The notes beneath the pieces are model-generated. The model had not been told where the DNA came from, did no database searches, and was given only the letters and a program-made list of their open reading frames with translations. Positions 9,301-17,603 of a DNA stretch of 64,000 bases are shown here, piece after piece. Numbering within the stretch: position 1 is the stretch's first letter; the number at the start of each line of letters is the position of its first letter. A program made the translations under genes and the position numbers. Where the stretch lies: assembly GCA_003151595.1 (NCBI GenBank), contig PLXW01000060.1, forward strand, positions 38,583 to 102,582, in the 5' to 3' direction. This DNA is from Myxococcales bacterium. Its GTDB lineage: Bacteria > Myxococcota > Polyangia > Polyangiales > Polyangiaceae.

Positions 9301-12300
9301 GACTCGTCGTGCTCAAGCCCTTGTCGCAGGCGGTGGCCGACGGCGATCGCATCTACGCGGTCATCCGCGGATCGGCCGTCAACCAGGACGGCCGTTCGAA
9401 CGGCCTCACCGCGCCGAACCCGCAAGCGCAGCGCGCGGTGCTCCGCGACGCCTACCGGCACGCGGGCGTCTCGCCGGGCGCAGTCCAGTACATCGAAGCG
9501 CACGGCACCGGGACGCCGCTCGGCGATCCGATGGAGCTCCAGGCGCTCGGTCGCGTGCTCGCCACCGATCGCGCTACGGACGACGTGTGCGCCATCGGAT
9601 CGGTGAAGACGAACATCGGCCACCTCGAGTCGGCGGCGGGCATCGCCGGCATCCTCAAGACCGCGCTCGCCCTCCACCACGAGTCGATCCCGGCGAGCCT
9701 CCACTTCAAGCAAGCCAACCCGCTCATCGCCTTCGAGAAGCTCCACCTCCGCGTTCAAGATCAGACGGCCGATTGGTTCCGTGGCGACAAGCCGCGCATC
9801 GCGGGCGTCAGCGCCTTCGGAATCGGCGGCACCAACGCGCACGTCGTCCTCGCCGAAGCCCCGGTGAGTCTTCGCGCCAACGTCCGCGAGCCGTCGCGTT
9901 ACGCGCTCCCCATCTCGGCTCGCACGCGCGACGCGCTCGTCGCCTTGGCGCGCGCTTACGCCGCGTCGTTGAACGTCGGGGCGCTCCGCGAAGTGCCGCT
10001 CTCCTCCATTTGCTACACCGCCGGCGCGCGGCGCGGACACATGGAGCATCGCCTCTGCGTCGTGGCGCGCGATCGCGCCGAGCTCGTGGCCCGGCTCACG
10101 GCGTTCGCCGCGGGCGAGATCGTGTCGGGCGTCTACACGGGGCGCGACGCGGGGCTCACGGTGAGCGACGTGGCGCCGGCGATGACGCACGACTCGCTCG
10201 CCGCGCTCTACGTGAGCGGTCACGACGTCGACTTCGCGGCGCTTCACGGCGGTGTGCGCGACGTGGTCACGCTCCCGTCGTACGCCTGGCAGCGCGCGCG
10301 TCACTGGCTCGCCGATCTCGCCCCTGTCTCCGCTGCCTCTGCGCCGACGCGCGAGGCGAGCGGCACGCACCCGCTCCTGGCGCGGCACATCGAGACGACC
10401 TCGCGCGAGCTGCTCTGGGAGGTCGACGTGACCCCCGACTCGCACGGGTTCGTCCAGGACCACGTCCTCGGTGGCGCGCGTGTCTTCCCGGGGCTGGCGT
10501 ACGTCGCCATGGTGCTCGCAGGGGCGAGCGAAGCGCTCGGTGAAGGTCCCTTCGAAGCGAAGGACATCGAGCTGCTCGCGGCGATGTTCGTCGGCGACGA
10601 CGAGGCGCGCGTCGTGCAGCTCTCGCTCGCGCCCGACGCGAACTTCGCAGGGGCCGCGTTCAGCGTCTCCAGCCGTGCGCGCACGGCGAGTCGCGCGAGT
10701 GCGCGCGCCGCGGAGTGGACGCTCCACGCCAGGGGGCGCGTCGAGCGTGCGAGCGACGATCGTGGAGCGGACGTGCACCTCGATGAAACGGTCGGCGACC
10801 GCTGCGACCAGCGCGTCTCGAGCGAGGCGTTCTACGAGAGCCTTCGCGCGGCCGGCACCGAGTACGGCCCGCGATTCCGCGGCGTGACGTCGATCGTGCG
10901 CCGCGACGGGGAGGCGCTCGGCGAGATCGTCGTGCCGGCGAGCCTCGCGTCCGAGCTCGGACCCTACTCGTTCCACCCCGCGCTCCTCGACGCCTGCGCG
11001 CAGGTCCTCCTGGCCACGCAAGCGTCGATGCACCCGTTCATGCCCGTTCGCATCGCGCGAATCCGGATCCATGCGCGCCCCCGCCTCGCGCCGGGCGACA
11101 CGCTTCGGAGTCACGCGCGCATGACCGACGGCAACGCCGATGACGCGGGCGCGCTCCGCGGAGACGTGCGCGTGTACGACGGCGCGGAGCTCGTCGCCGA
11201 GATCGTCGGCGCGGACGTCCAGCGCCTCGATCGGATGCAGCGCGCGCGTACGTCGGACGTCACGTCGTACGACCTCGTGTGGAACGCGACCCCGCGCGCC
11301 AGCGTGACCCGCGGAGAGCCCGCGACCTGGCTGCTCCTCACCGATCGTCAGGGGGTCAGCGATTCGCTGGCGTCGCAGCTCGTCGCGCGCGGCGATGCGT
11401 GCGTCTTGATCGCTTCACGCGATCACGGCGCCGAAACGATTCGCGCCGCCCTGAAGCAGGCCACGGCCGCGGGCCGACCGCCGCTTCGCACCATCGTGCA
11501 TCTCGCGAGCCTCGACGCGACCTCGCTCGCGCCGACGCACGCCGAGCTCCTCGCCGCGCGTGACCAGGGATGCGCGATGCTCGCCGCGATCACGCGAGAG
11601 CTCGTTGCGCTCCCGAACCCGCCGCGCGTGTGGACGGTGACGCGCGGAGCGCAGAGCGTGGGTGACGCGCAGGGCGAGGTCGCCGCCGCGCAAGCGCCGA
11701 TCTGGGGCTTCGGACGCGCGCTCGGCATCGAGTGCCCGCAGGTCTGGGGAGGGCTCCTCGATCTCGATCGCACCGAGTCGTCCCCCGACGCGCATGCGCG
11801 CGCCATCGTCGAAGCGGTCGACGGCGGCGCCGGCGAAGATCAGCTCGCCGTTCGCGGGGATGCCCGCTACGTGGCGCGGATCGTTCCGCGCACCGAGGCG
11901 GCGGCGGGCGCTCCGTTCTCGTGTCGCGCCGACGGCGCGTACCTCGTCACCGGTGGCCTCGGTGGGCTCGGACTCAGCGTGGCCAAGCGCCTCGTCGATC
12001 GTGGCGCGCGCGAGCTCCTCTTGATGGGGCGAACGCCGCTCCCTCCGCGCGCGGAGTGGGACCAGCTCGAAGGAGAAGTCGCCACGCGCGTCGCCGCCGT
12101 TCGCGCGATGGAAGCGCTCGGCGCACGAGTGCACGTCGCGGCCTGCGACGTCGCCGACCAAGCCGACCTCGCGCGCGCTCTCGCCGCCTTCTCCAGGACG
12201 ACGAAGACCCCGATTCGCGGAGTCGTTCACGCCGCCGGCGCCGGCCGCCTCTCGCCCGTCGCCGATCTGACGGACGCGGACTTCGACGCCGACTTCCGAC

Positions 12301-13997
12301 CGAAGGTGCTCGGCGCTTCGAACCTCGACCGTCTCCTCGAAGGCCAGCCGCTCGACTTCTTCGTCCTCTACTCGTCGCTGTCCGCCGTCCTCCCGTCGCC
12401 GATGTTCGCGGGCTACGCGGCGTCGAACGCCTTCCTCGAGGCGCTCGCTCGCAATCGTCACGCGCACGGAAAGCCGGCGCTCTGCATCCACTGGGGGATG
12501 TGGGCCGAGACCGGCATGGCCGCGCGCGCGCATGCGAACGCGAAGCTCGATGGACGGGGACGCGACTGGAAGTCCGGGAGCCTCACCAACGACGAGGCGC
12601 TCGCTCTTCAAGAGAGCCTCCTCGCGCAGCACGCCACCGTCGCCATCGCGACGCGCACGCAGTGGAGCGAGCTCGCGCGCGATCCCGCGTTCGCGCGCCT
12701 GCCGCTCCTCTCATCGCTCCTTCGCCAGACGACGGCGCCTGCGCCCGCCGCTCCCACGGCGTCCACGCCGCCGAAGCTCGATCGCGTCGCCCTCACCTCG
12801 AGCCCGCCCGAAGCGCAGGTCGACCTGCTCACGGCGTATATGACCTCGATCGTCGAAGAGGTGCTGGCCCTCGACGCGCGCACGCTCGACGAAAAGGAAC
12901 CGCTCGATACGGTCGGCTACGACTCGCTCGCGGCGGTCGACGTCCAGATGCGCATCGCGAAGGATCTCGCGCTCGACGTGCCGCTCCTCGGCCTGCTCCA
13001 GCGCGGCACGGCGCGCGATCTCGCGACGCGGATCGCGAAGCAGCTGCGCCCTGCGGCATCCACGGCGCCCGCCGCGCCGAGCGAGCCCGTGCCCGCGAAC
13101 GTGGAGCCCATCAAGTCCGCGCTTCGCCCGATCGCAACGGCGAGCGATCGCTCGATCGCGCCGCGCGAGATCAACGCCTCGCTCTCCATGTACGCCGCGC
13201 GCACGCCGACGCTTCCGCCGGCGACGCACACCAACAGCTACGCCCTCGGTGGCCGCGACGTCGTCCTCGTCGAGCCTGCGACGCCGTTCGAGTCCGAGCA
13301 GCGCGCGTGGATCGAGTGGGTGCGCGGACTCGCCTCTTCGGGGCGTCGCCCCGTCGCGATCTTCGCCACGCACCACCACGACGATCACGTCGGCGGTCTC
13401 GACGTCCTCTCGCGTGAGCTCGATCTGCCGGTGTGGATGCACAAGGAGACGTGGGCTCGCATCGGCGGCGCCCAGCCCGGGCGCCTGCTCGAAGATGGCG
13501 ACGCGATCCACCTCGACGGGCCCACGCCCGAAACGTGGACCGTGCTCCACACGCCCGGACACACGCACGGACACCTCTGCCTCTGGAACGCCGACACCAA
13601 GACGATCGTCGCCGGCGACATGGTTGCGAGCGTCGGGACGATCCTCATCGCGCCCGGCGACGGCGACATGCAGACGTACCTCGCGCAGCTCGATCGGCTC
13701 GCCAAGCTCGGCGCCGCGTGGGCGCTCCCGGCGCACGGCCCGGCGATCGAAGCGCCGACCGCCCTATTCCGCGAGTACATCCAGGAGCGCGTGACCCGCG
13801 AGCGGGACGTGTTTCAAGCGGTCGTCGACGCCGGCGCGCGCGGCGGCAGCCCCGAGAAGCTCGTCGGAGTCGCGTACGCCGATGCGCCCCCCCACACGTG
13901 GCCCATCGGGATGCTCAGCCTGCGCTCGCACCTCGAGAAGCTTCGGCGTGAAGGACGCGTCGTCGAGAGCGACGGTCTCTATCGCGCCTGCGGGTGA
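6387..13997 (+). CDS. FAAL-ACP-KS-DH-KR-ACP-MBL polyketide synthase lacking an AT domain
   Basis: A 2536-residue modular synthase starting at TTG. Domains in order: fatty acyl-AMP ligase (about 25-605; YTSGSTSTPSGV, GRLKDLIIVRG); acyl carrier protein (634-714; YGLDSL); ketosynthase (733-1158; Cys904 in DTACSSS, then EAHGTGT and NIGHLE). A linker region (1168-1308) follows where an AT would normally sit. Next are a dehydratase (1326-1624; HxxxGxxxxP and DACAQ), a pseudo-KR plus ketoreductase (1630-2050; TGGLGGLG, YSSLS and GYAASN), a second carrier protein (2141-2218; GYDSL) and a metallo-beta-lactamase domain (2266-2536; residues 2329-2334 HHHDDH, HTPGHTHGH, GDM) with a winged-helix tail as in LACTB2. 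Inferred role: activate a fatty acid, extend it once, reduce and perhaps dehydrate it, then release it hydrolytically. A malonyl transferase must act in trans. Confidence 0.93.
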   Translation: MISSRIVRNRIPSAPPVATKAAPASLTTWVDLVQRLAAEKPEELAYTFLPPGGTNAGGKAGEGGKGTSLTFKALDERARAIAARLQQEGVKAAPGARALLLYPPGLEYITGFFGCLYAGVVAVPAYPPDRTRLARTLPRIKAIAADAKATLVLTTRAILAGGDLEAARLDLDGLTTVTTDDARSSDAGAWRDVGVTVDSVALLQYTSGSTSTPSGVILTHGNMLHNAAIQQRAWSLTPDSIGVSWLPLYHDLGVISCLLQPVFTGFHTVMLSPADFIQKPLRWLEAIARFGGTFCGGPNFAFELCVQKTTEAERAKLDLSTWETAFNGAEPIRPESLDRFAEAFAVAGFKKSALYPCYGLAETNFVSGMRPGAGATIGRFEVAGLERGDVVVATGDEDASVKTRALVSCGEIPTEQTLAIVDPETTLACAAGRVGEVWISGGSVGLGYWGRPEVSDAIFRARSSSFGATEFLRTGDLGFVEGGHLYLTGRLKDLIIVRGANHYPQDIEHVVERSHAAMRAGCSAAFAIEHEDGERVVVVQEVASATRIELDAAIEAARAAVLREHEIALHAIVLVKPGTIAKTTSGKIQRRACKASFLEGTLDVVVEWHRGVRPSSAPRASVAAPAVAPAAVGGKTRSAVAIQEWLVANLSSQLKVDPRHVDVREPFASYGLDSLAATELSGALEAWLERRVEPTAVYEHPTIEALAKHLATGLTLPSWTPPNPGRPERRPAEEPIAIVGIGCRFPGGDSPAAFWSMLRDGVDAVTEVPASRWNAARIFDADASQAGKTNSRWGGFLGEVDRFDPLFFGISPREARHMDPQQRLLLEVAWEALEDAGQIPDALRGSATGVFLGMTTEDYGHMQWNRPEAIDMYSATGTLSSVAAGRISYVFDLRGPSLSIDTACSSSLVAIHYACQSLWNGEATMALAGGVNLMLTPENGISQTKLGALSADGRCKAFDASADGFVRGEGAGLVVLKPLSQAVADGDRIYAVIRGSAVNQDGRSNGLTAPNPQAQRAVLRDAYRHAGVSPGAVQYIEAHGTGTPLGDPMELQALGRVLATDRATDDVCAIGSVKTNIGHLESAAGIAGILKTALALHHESIPASLHFKQANPLIAFEKLHLRVQDQTADWFRGDKPRIAGVSAFGIGGTNAHVVLAEAPVSLRANVREPSRYALPISARTRDALVALARAYAASLNVGALREVPLSSICYTAGARRGHMEHRLCVVARDRAELVARLTAFAAGEIVSGVYTGRDAGLTVSDVAPAMTHDSLAALYVSGHDVDFAALHGGVRDVVTLPSYAWQRARHWLADLAPVSAASAPTREASGTHPLLARHIETTSRELLWEVDVTPDSHGFVQDHVLGGARVFPGLAYVAMVLAGASEALGEGPFEAKDIELLAAMFVGDDEARVVQLSLAPDANFAGAAFSVSSRARTASRASARAAEWTLHARGRVERASDDRGADVHLDETVGDRCDQRVSSEAFYESLRAAGTEYGPRFRGVTSIVRRDGEALGEIVVPASLASELGPYSFHPALLDACAQVLLATQASMHPFMPVRIARIRIHARPRLAPGDTLRSHARMTDGNADDAGALRGDVRVYDGAELVAEIVGADVQRLDRMQRARTSDVTSYDLVWNATPRASVTRGEPATWLLLTDRQGVSDSLASQLVARGDACVLIASRDHGAETIRAALKQATAAGRPPLRTIVHLASLDATSLAPTHAELLAARDQGCAMLAAITRELVALPNPPRVWTVTRGAQSVGDAQGEVAAAQAPIWGFGRALGIECPQVWGGLLDLDRTESSPDAHARAIVEAVDGGAGEDQLAVRGDARYVARIVPRTEAAAGAPFSCRADGAYLVTGGLGGLGLSVAKRLVDRGARELLLMGRTPLPPRAEWDQLEGEVATRVAAVRAMEALGARVHVAACDVADQADLARALAAFSRTTKTPIRGVVHAAGAGRLSPVADLTDADFDADFRPKVLGASNLDRLLEGQPLDFFVLYSSLSAVLPSPMFAGYAASNAFLEALARNRHAHGKPALCIHWGMWAETGMAARAHANAKLDGRGRDWKSGSLTNDEALALQESLLAQHATVAIATRTQWSELARDPAFARLPLLSSLLRQTTAPAPAAPTASTPPKLDRVALTSSPPEAQVDLLTAYMTSIVEEVLALDARTLDEKEPLDTVGYDSLAAVDVQMRIAKDLALDVPLLGLLQRGTARDLATRIAKQLRPAASTAPAAPSEPVPANVEPIKSALRPIATASDRSIAPREINASLSMYAARTPTLPPATHTNSYALGGRDVVLVEPATPFESEQRAWIEWVRGLASSGRRPVAIFATHHHDDHVGGLDVLSRELDLPVWMHKETWARIGGAQPGRLLEDGDAIHLDGPTPETWTVLHTPGHTHGHLCLWNADTKTIVAGDMVASVGTILIAPGDGDMQTYLAQLDRLAKLGAAWALPAHGPAIEAPTALFREYIQERVTRERDVFQAVVDAGARGGSPEKLVGVAYADAPPHTWPIGMLSLRSHLEKLRREGRVVESDGLYRACG

Positions 13998-14089
13998 ACG
14001 CGGCGCTCTCGCACCTCGTCCTTCGCGGGAATTCTCCGGACGCGATCGCTGTTCCCACGCGGCACGCGATGTGGAATGGAGAACGAGAG

Positions 14090-14773
14090 ATGACCTCGCG
14101 CCGAAATCGTGGCTCACCGTGGCTCCCCGCGTGGCTCGCGCTTCTCGTCGCCCCCGCGGGGTGCGCGTTCACGGACATCACGGTGCATCCGCCGCAGGGC
14201 GCGAACATCGTGGCTCCGTCGAACGTCGGTCGCGGCCGCGAGATCGTCGTCGCGATGCCGTTCACCGACGCTCGCGAGAACCGCGACCGCTGCGGCATGA
14301 AGAAGAACGGCTACAACTCGGACACCGCCGACGTTCACTGCGCCGTCCCCCCGACCGAGTGGGTCGCGCGCGCGCTGGCTGACGGCCTGGCGTCCTCCGG
14401 TTTCCGCGTCCTCCTCGATCAGCCCGGCACGTCGCCGTCGACGCCGCGCATTAACGGCGACGTGATCCAGTTCTTCGTCGAGCCGAAGATCGACGCGCTC
14501 ACGTTCGTCCCCGAAGCGGACATCGCCGTCACGCTGCACGTCACGTCGCCCACCGGGCTCGTCGCCGATCGCGAGTTCTATTTCAAGGCGGGCGAAGACA
14601 CGTTCTTCGGCACCGACGACACGTTCCAGGACTCGGTCGACGCCGCGACGAAGAAGGCGGTCGCTGCGATGATCGGCGCGATCACCGAGCTGCTCGATCG
14701 GTATCCGCAGCTCGGAGCGCTCGCTCCGCCCGTCGCGGTCTCCATGAGCGGCGAGAACGAGAGGCGACCATGA
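14090..14773 (+). CDS. Hypothetical lipoprotein, YajG-like
   Basis: A 227-residue lipoprotein. I chose the ATG at 14090, preceded by a GGAGAACGAGAG binding site; the frame is open from 13994 but lacks a signal peptide there. The signal ends in a lipobox-like APAGC. The mature part resembles YajG-type lipoproteins: an early strand MPFTDAR, a middle helix for a subunit-like fold, and a C-terminal segment (FQDSVDAATKKAV) typical of that group. Function is unknown; such proteins sit in the outer membrane or on the periplasmic face. It overlaps the next small lipoprotein gene by 4 bp (ATGA), so the two are co-translated. The distance from the synthase is about 90 bp, so joint transcription is possible but unproven. 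Confidence 0.6.
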   Translation: MTSRRNRGSPWLPAWLALLVAPAGCAFTDITVHPPQGANIVAPSNVGRGREIVVAMPFTDARENRDRCGMKKNGYNSDTADVHCAVPPTEWVARALADGLASSGFRVLLDQPGTSPSTPRINGDVIQFFVEPKIDALTFVPEADIAVTLHVTSPTGLVADREFYFKAGEDTFFGTDDTFQDSVDAATKKAVAAMIGAITELLDRYPQLGALAPPVAVSMSGENERRP

Positions 14774-14958
14774 GCGCGCGTCTTCTCTTCGTCGGCCTCG
14801 TCGCGATGGTCCTCGCGGGGTGTGCGCGCTACGTGGTCATCGATCCGGACCTCGTCGCCTCGCGCAACGCACGCGACTGGACGATCCGCCGCGAGCCCGC
14901 GGGGGCAACGGCGAACGCCGCGACTCCGCCCGCTCCGCCTCCTGCCATCGCTCGCTGA
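14770..14958 (+). CDS. Small lipoprotein
   Basis: A 62-residue lipoprotein with a clear signal peptide and lipobox (VLAGC). The mature peptide is about 45 residues, ending in a Pro/Ala-rich tail. Its start codon overlaps the stop of the preceding lipoprotein gene (ATGA), the main reason to accept so short a frame. No family is recognised. It may be an accessory of the upstream lipoprotein. The stop codon directly abuts the stop of the convergent kinase gene. Confidence 0.65.
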   Translation: MSARLLFVGLVAMVLAGCARYVVIDPDLVASRNARDWTIRREPAGATANAATPPAPPPAIAR

Positions 14959-16404
14959 CTAGGGCGCCTCGTACGGATCGTCGTCCGCGCTCGCCGGCGC
15001 AGGGTCGGCGACGGGCGAACTCGCGACCGGCGCGTTCGCCGCCGGTGCGCTTGCGACGGGCGTACGACGCTCGTGGTGACGCTTGACCGGCGGAGGAGGC
15101 GTCGGCGTGGGAGGCGACGGAGAGCTCGCTGCGGGACTCACCGGGACGCTGGACGCCGGGACCACCGCGCTGGCGATCGGCGCCGTAGGCGTCGGAAGAA
15201 CGGGGAGCATCGCTGCCGTCAGAGGTTCGGGCGCCGGCGCGGCGGCGGCGATCGGCCACTCGAGATGAAGCGGACCGGCGCGATGGACCACGGTCCCCGT
15301 CGCTACTCCGATCGCCGCCAGCGCGAGGATCGATCCTACGAGGTAGCCGGACATTCGCGGGCGCCGCGCCGGAACATCCGCGAGGATCGCCGCGGCCGTC
15401 GGCTTCATCGTGCCGACCCCGCTCCCGCTCCACGACGGCGATCGCGACTTCGGCACTCCATCGATCACCCGCGCGATCGACTCGGCCGACGCACGCGCGC
15501 TCGCCGATCCGAACGGCGCCAGCGCGCGCGCGAGCTCGGCGACGTTCGCGAAGCGCTTGGCGCTCTCCTTCTCCAGGCAGCGCGCGATGACGACCGCGAT
15601 CTCGCCCGGCGCATCCGCGCGCAGCTCGACGAGCGGGACGGGCGCCCCTTGAAGCACGCGCGCGCACACCTCGGTCGTCGACGAGCCGTCGAACGCGATC
15701 CGCCCAGTGAGCAGCTCATAGAGGAGCGTGCCCAGCGACCAGATGTCCGATCGCTGATCGGCGGTGGCCGACGACGTCATCTGCTCCGGCGACATGTACT
15801 GCGGCGACCCCATCACGAGCGACGGCAGCGTCGGGTGCGATCCCGGCTTGCTGGCACCCGACATCCCGCGCGGCATCTTCGAGATCCCGAAATCGAGAAC
15901 CTTCACGCACGGCGACCCGTCGGCGCGGTGGGTGAGGAAGAGGTTCGCCGGCTTGAGATCGCGATGGATGATCCCGAGGGCGTGCGCCTCGCCGATCGCC
16001 TCACACGCCTGGAGGAGCATGTCGACCGCAGCGGGGACGGGGAGGGGGCCGATCTCGCGAAGGAGCGCGTCGAGATCCTTCCCGGCGAGGTACTCCATCA
16101 CGAGATACGCGCGACCGGACACGACGCCCACGTCGAGCATCCGCACGACGTGCTCGCTGCGAATCTTGATCGCGGTCTTTCCTTCTTGAACGAAGCGCTC
16201 GACGACCGCGGGATCGTCGCAGCAATCCGGAAGAAGGATCTTGATGGCCACCATCTCGTCGAAACCCAGGTGCTTCGCGCCGACGACTGCGGCCATGCCG
16301 CCGACTCCGAGCACCGATCCGATGCGGTACTTGCCGTCGAAGAGCTCACCCTCGCGCGGGAGGTCGCGCATCAGGTTGGTGCTGGCCGGCGTCTCGTAAG
16401 TCAT
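14959..16404 (-). CDS. Membrane-anchored Ser/Thr protein kinase (PknB type)
   Basis: A 481-residue Hanks-type kinase. The ATG at 16404 was chosen because the kinase fold starts soon after it; the upstream extension to 16602 is Cys/Arg-rich and unlikely. The kinase domain (about 25-290) has the Gly loop GVGGMAAVV, the VAIKIL lysine, the catalytic HRDLKPAN with Asp149, and the DFG motif (LDFGISK) followed by SPQYMSPEQ. A single transmembrane helix lies at about 350-372. The segment beyond it, outside the cytoplasm, is Pro/Ala/Ser-rich and ends in DDDPYEAP, with no PASTA repeats. It probably signals through phosphorylation in response to an extracytoplasmic cue; substrates are unknown. It ends against the two convergent lipoprotein genes. 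Confidence 0.93.
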   Translation of the reverse strand: MTYETPASTNLMRDLPREGELFDGKYRIGSVLGVGGMAAVVGAKHLGFDEMVAIKILLPDCCDDPAVVERFVQEGKTAIKIRSEHVVRMLDVGVVSGRAYLVMEYLAGKDLDALLREIGPLPVPAAVDMLLQACEAIGEAHALGIIHRDLKPANLFLTHRADGSPCVKVLDFGISKMPRGMSGASKPGSHPTLPSLVMGSPQYMSPEQMTSSATADQRSDIWSLGTLLYELLTGRIAFDGSSTTEVCARVLQGAPVPLVELRADAPGEIAVVIARCLEKESAKRFANVAELARALAPFGSASARASAESIARVIDGVPKSRSPSWSGSGVGTMKPTAAAILADVPARRPRMSGYLVGSILALAAIGVATGTVVHRAGPLHLEWPIAAAAPAPEPLTAAMLPVLPTPTAPIASAVVPASSVPVSPAASSPSPPTPTPPPPVKRHHERRTPVASAPAANAPVASSPVADPAPASADDDPYEAP

Positions 16405-16649
16405 CCCACGTATCAAAGCGAATTCCGCGCCATGGTGCGTCACCTTCGGGGCCGCCGAGTCGAAGCGCTCGCGACCGCGCGAAACCGCGCGCTTTCGCCA
16501 CACGGGGCGTGCATGCGCCACGAAAAGTCGCGTGCACGCGATCGCGGGTCGTGTGCACGCGACCTCGCATCGCCAGGCGTCGAGGCGATCCCCCACCAGC
16601 ATGAACTAAGCGCCGACGCGCGCCCCGTTCGCCCCGTGCGTCCGGCGAT

Positions 16650-17204
16650 CTAGTGCGGCTGCCACTTCCCGTGCGCCAGCGTGTACTGGCCGCGTTGCCC
16701 GTCACTCGCCGGATCGTGCTCGACGACGCGATTCGCCTGACCGAGGCGCAGGTCCCAACGTTCGTCCCACTTCCCATCCCGATCGAGGTCGATCATCACG
16801 AGCCCGTAGCGCCGCTCCACGACGCTGCCGACGAGGCGAACCTTGTAGGGCTTGTCGGGGAAAAGGTCGGTCAGGAGCTTGTAGTCGAGGTTCGGGTTCT
16901 GCATCTGCGCGAAAATGTCGCGATCCATGTCGCGCATCGGGACGCCCGCTTTCCACTTCGGATCTTCGACGGTGTCGAAGATCTGCGGTCCAGGGTCCAC
17001 GACGGCGTGAGGCTGCATCCCCGACGGGACGGCTCCCACCGGAGCTGACGGAGACGACGCGACGGGAGCGGGGGTGGCGGCCGGAACGGCGGGCTCGGAC
17101 GACCCGCGCGACCAGCGCCCGATGAAAATCCCAATTGCGGCAACCGCGACGACCGCCACGATCACGGTCCCCTTCGATCCCAGACCAAGCTTCGTCTTCG
17201 CCAT
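16650..17204 (-). CDS. Single-pass membrane protein of unknown function
   Basis: A 184-residue protein. The ATG at 17204 starts a short basic head followed by one hydrophobic helix (residues about 10-30, VIVAVVAVAAIGIFIG), a Ser/Pro/Ala linker, and a folded periplasmic domain. That domain carries a conserved-looking segment (FPDKPYKVRLVG) and an EF-hand-like loop, DLDRDGKWDERWD, that may bind calcium. The family is not recognised. It is a signal-anchor protein facing the periplasm. The gene is 246 bp upstream of the Ser/Thr kinase in the same direction, so a functional link is possible but not shown. Confidence 0.6.
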   Translation of the reverse strand: MAKTKLGLGSKGTVIVAVVAVAAIGIFIGRWSRGSSEPAVPAATPAPVASSPSAPVGAVPSGMQPHAVVDPGPQIFDTVEDPKWKAGVPMRDMDRDIFAQMQNPNLDYKLLTDLFPDKPYKVRLVGSVVERRYGLVMIDLDRDGKWDERWDLRLGQANRVVEHDPASDGQRGQYTLAHGKWQPH

Positions 17205-17603
17205 CGCGTCACTCACCGGGCTCACCGCTCCCTCTTCTCGTTGCTTCTCTCGTTGCTTCCGCTTGCCCGCTTCCGCGAGCCGAATCCGCGCGCACATTCG
17301 CGCGCTTCCGCGGGTCTCTACCACGAGATCCGCCCCCGGCCAGCGACGCAAATCGGAGGTTCGATCGCGGAAGGGACCTCCCGGCGCCCTCCTCTATTTG
17401 ATCGGCCGCACCCCTTCGTTTGAGCCGGCGCAATTCATTCCACACAAGCGCCGTTCGGGATTGATCTGGCGCACACGTGAGTCGTTTCCGCAACGCAGGG
17501 AGGCGGTTCACCTGTAAGTACCCACGCGCCGGTGGTGACGACGCTGCCGCCGGCGTCAGTGCGTGCTTTGGCGTCCGGTCGAGTCGACTCGGAAGGAGTC
17601 CTT
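17205..17603. other. Long intergenic region upstream of the secreted two-gene operon
   Basis: About 400 bp between divergent genes, so it must hold promoters for both directions. Two copies of CTCGTTGCTTC lie 12 bp apart at 17237-17247 and 17249-17259. A good ribosome binding site (GGAAGGAG) sits at 17591-17598 just before the downstream start. I see no confident -35/-10 or sigma54 element and no RNA gene. Confidence 0.4.

Noticed and set aside
9890..10330. A hidden AT domain in another frame
   Set aside because: The three forward frames here show no GQGSQ or GHSxG motif, and the stretch is too short for a 300-residue domain.
6285..11114. 1609-codon open frame on the minus strand across the polyketide synthase
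   Set aside because: It is the mirror of the synthase: Arg/Asp/His-rich, no recognisable domain, and covered by a plus-strand gene with continuous domain motifs. Such frames are usual in high-GC DNA.
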